Below are positions 13,785 to 14,829 of a stretch of 14,829 bases of DNA, in pieces (the stretch's first letter is position 1; every line of letters starts with the position of its first letter). The stretch comes from Betaproteobacteria bacterium (lineage in GTDB: Bacteria; Pseudomonadota; Gammaproteobacteria; Burkholderiales; SG8-41), in assembly GCA_029883965.1 (NCBI GenBank), contig JAOUIN010000035.1, positions 1 to 14,829 on the forward strand. The letters are read 5' to 3'. The notes under the pieces are model-generated. The model worked only from the letters and a program-made list of their open reading frames with translations, was not told the origin of the DNA and searched no databases. Both the position numbers and the translations under genes were made by a program.

Positions 13785-14678
13785 ATGCGATTCAGCAAAA
13801 TAGGTCTAATGACGCCCGGCGACATGGGGCAGGCGGTGGCGATGCAGATTCAGGCGCGCGGCTATACCGTGTGCACCGCTCTTGACGGCCGTAGCGAGCG
13901 CAGCCGCACGTTGGCGCGTGAAGCAGGACTGACGGATCTCGGTTCAATCGAGCACCTCGTCGCGGAATGCGACGTCGTACTGTCGATCATGGATCCTGGT
14001 GCCGCCTTGTCGTTCGCGCGGCAGGCCGCTGCGGCGCTGTGTGCCAGTGGCGGGAATACGCTGATCGTCGATTGCAATGCCGTGGCGCCGGGAACGGTGC
14101 AGGAAATCTCGGAGTTGATCGTCGAGGCGGGCGGCCGCTGCCTTGATGCAGGCATCATCGGGCCGCCGCCGCGGGGCAAGGCGAGCATCACGCTGTTTGT
14201 TTCGGGCCCCGGCGCCGCGGAACTGATGCAGATCGCCGGACCGCAACTGCAGGTGACGGTGATGAGCGAGCGCATCGGCGACGCCAGCGCGTTGAAGATG
14301 TGTTCGGGCGCGTTGACCAAGGGCACACAATTGCTGTGGCTGGAGGTGCTGATCGCCGCACAGCGTCTCGGCATAGAGGGTTTTCTGGATCGCGAATTAC
14401 GCGAGGGCGCGCGTGCGGAAATTTACCACTGGTTGCAGGGGCAGTTGCCGATCATGCCGCCCAAGGCGTATCGCTGGGTGCCCGAGATGCGCGAAGTGGC
14501 GAAAACGCTTGCAGTGGACGGCGTGACGCCGAAGGTTTTTGAAGGCATGGCGGAAATCTGCGCCTTTGTCAGCACGACCGCGCCGGGCAAAGAGACGCCG
14601 GAGCAGGGCAGGGCCAGGGGGCGCAGCAGCACGGAGATCGTGCGTACGCTGGCTGCGCAGTCCGGGGACCTTGGTTAG
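13785..14678 (+). CDS. NAD(P)-binding 3-hydroxyisobutyrate/6-phosphogluconate dehydrogenase-like protein (DUF1932-type)
   Basis: The 297-residue protein has the beta-hydroxyacid dehydrogenase layout: an N-terminal Rossmann domain with GLMTPGDMGQA, then a conserved DCNAVAPGT substrate-side segment and an all-helical C-terminal domain. The catalytic Lys171 sits in SALKMCSGALTKG, as in the family, so it should be active. Arg36 and Arg39 after strand 2 (LDGRSERSR) suggest preference for NADPH. The C-terminal half, ending near EICAF, looks like DUF1932. The substrate is unknown. AAGGAG 6 nt before the ATG at 13785 fixes this start; the frame itself is open from 13752. Confidence 0.85.
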   Translation: MRFSKIGLMTPGDMGQAVAMQIQARGYTVCTALDGRSERSRTLAREAGLTDLGSIEHLVAECDVVLSIMDPGAALSFARQAAAALCASGGNTLIVDCNAVAPGTVQEISELIVEAGGRCLDAGIIGPPPRGKASITLFVSGPGAAELMQIAGPQLQVTVMSERIGDASALKMCSGALTKGTQLLWLEVLIAAQRLGIEGFLDRELREGARAEIYHWLQGQLPIMPPKAYRWVPEMREVAKTLAVDGVTPKVFEGMAEICAFVSTTAPGKETPEQGRARGRSSTEIVRTLAAQSGDLG

Positions 14679-14766
14679 CAACCGGCTTGTGCACCTACGG
14701 TTCTGATTTTGTTCAACCGGTATAGATTCCGAGCAGCCGGGTCCGGATCGCTGCCGGAACGCGGAT

Positions 14767-14829
14767 ATGAGGAGATTTGCATTGACTGCCACCATAGACG
14801 AGTTTGAATTCTTCCTGCAGAAGGAATGG
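14767..14829 (+). CDS. Start of a gene cut by the window end
   Basis: A frame open to the last base begins either at ATG 14767 or, more likely, at TTG 14782, which has GAGGAG 8 nt upstream. It would encode (M/L)TATIDEFEFFLQKEW. This short acidic-aromatic N-terminus resembles the starts of UGSC-type proteins that read IDEFxxFLxxEWSDG, but only 16 residues are visible and this is a weak suggestion. Confidence 0.45.
   Translation, partial: MRRFALTATIDEFEFFLQKEW

Noticed and set aside
1..14829. Defence, phage or secondary-metabolite system
   Set aside because: No nuclease, toxin-antitoxin, integrase, synthase or repeat array is recognisable, and gene content is ordinary metabolic and envelope functions.

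Overview
The window looks like chromosomal DNA of a GC-rich betaproteobacterium, probably of the Burkholderiales type. The clues are a Bug-family (tripartite tricarboxylate transporter) periplasmic receptor, a DUF1932-type dehydrogenase, dense short-spaced gene packing, and GC-rich third codon positions. I see no rRNA, tRNA, CRISPR array, transposase or phage gene, and no complete multi-gene system that is clearly new. The genes read as small metabolic and envelope units in alternating directions.

Left part (1-4100). A lipoprotein gene on + meets head-on a three-gene minus-strand unit (3139 to 711). That unit holds a MetX-like alpha/beta hydrolase that has lost its middle third including the nucleophile, an intact alpha/beta hydrolase, and a Bug receptor. 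A 201-bp divergent intergenic region with candidate promoters on both strands and an ACCGGT doublet separates this unit from a solitary type IV prepilin/pseudopilin-like gene that carries a Gly-Asn hexanucleotide repeat.

Middle (4100-9170). Two small secreted cysteine-containing proteins of unknown function lie on minus. They are followed on + by a SAM-dependent methyltransferase resembling the mainly archaeal COG2521 family, an Fe-S/CCG-domain protein of the HdrD/GlcF type with one cluster cysteine replaced by serine, and, 22 bp later, an M48 metalloprotease lipoprotein with an extra C-terminal domain.

Right part (9170-14829). A glutathione S-transferase (minus) and an aldo/keto reductase (+) diverge from a region carrying a strong dyad. 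Then on minus come an SDR protein lacking the catalytic Tyr/Lys pair, a three-helix membrane protein with a cyclic-nucleotide-binding domain (POPDC-like layout), and a coiled-coil/membrane protein of unknown function. The window ends on + with a 3-hydroxyisobutyrate/6-phosphogluconate dehydrogenase-like gene and the first codons of one further gene.

The most notable points are an in-frame internal deletion that keeps an open, signal-peptide-bearing hydrolase remnant, an archaeal-looking methyltransferase, non-canonical Fe-S ligands, an SDR without its catalytic residues, and the POPDC-like protein with CRP-like ligand residues. All functional statements come from reading motifs by eye; no database search was run.
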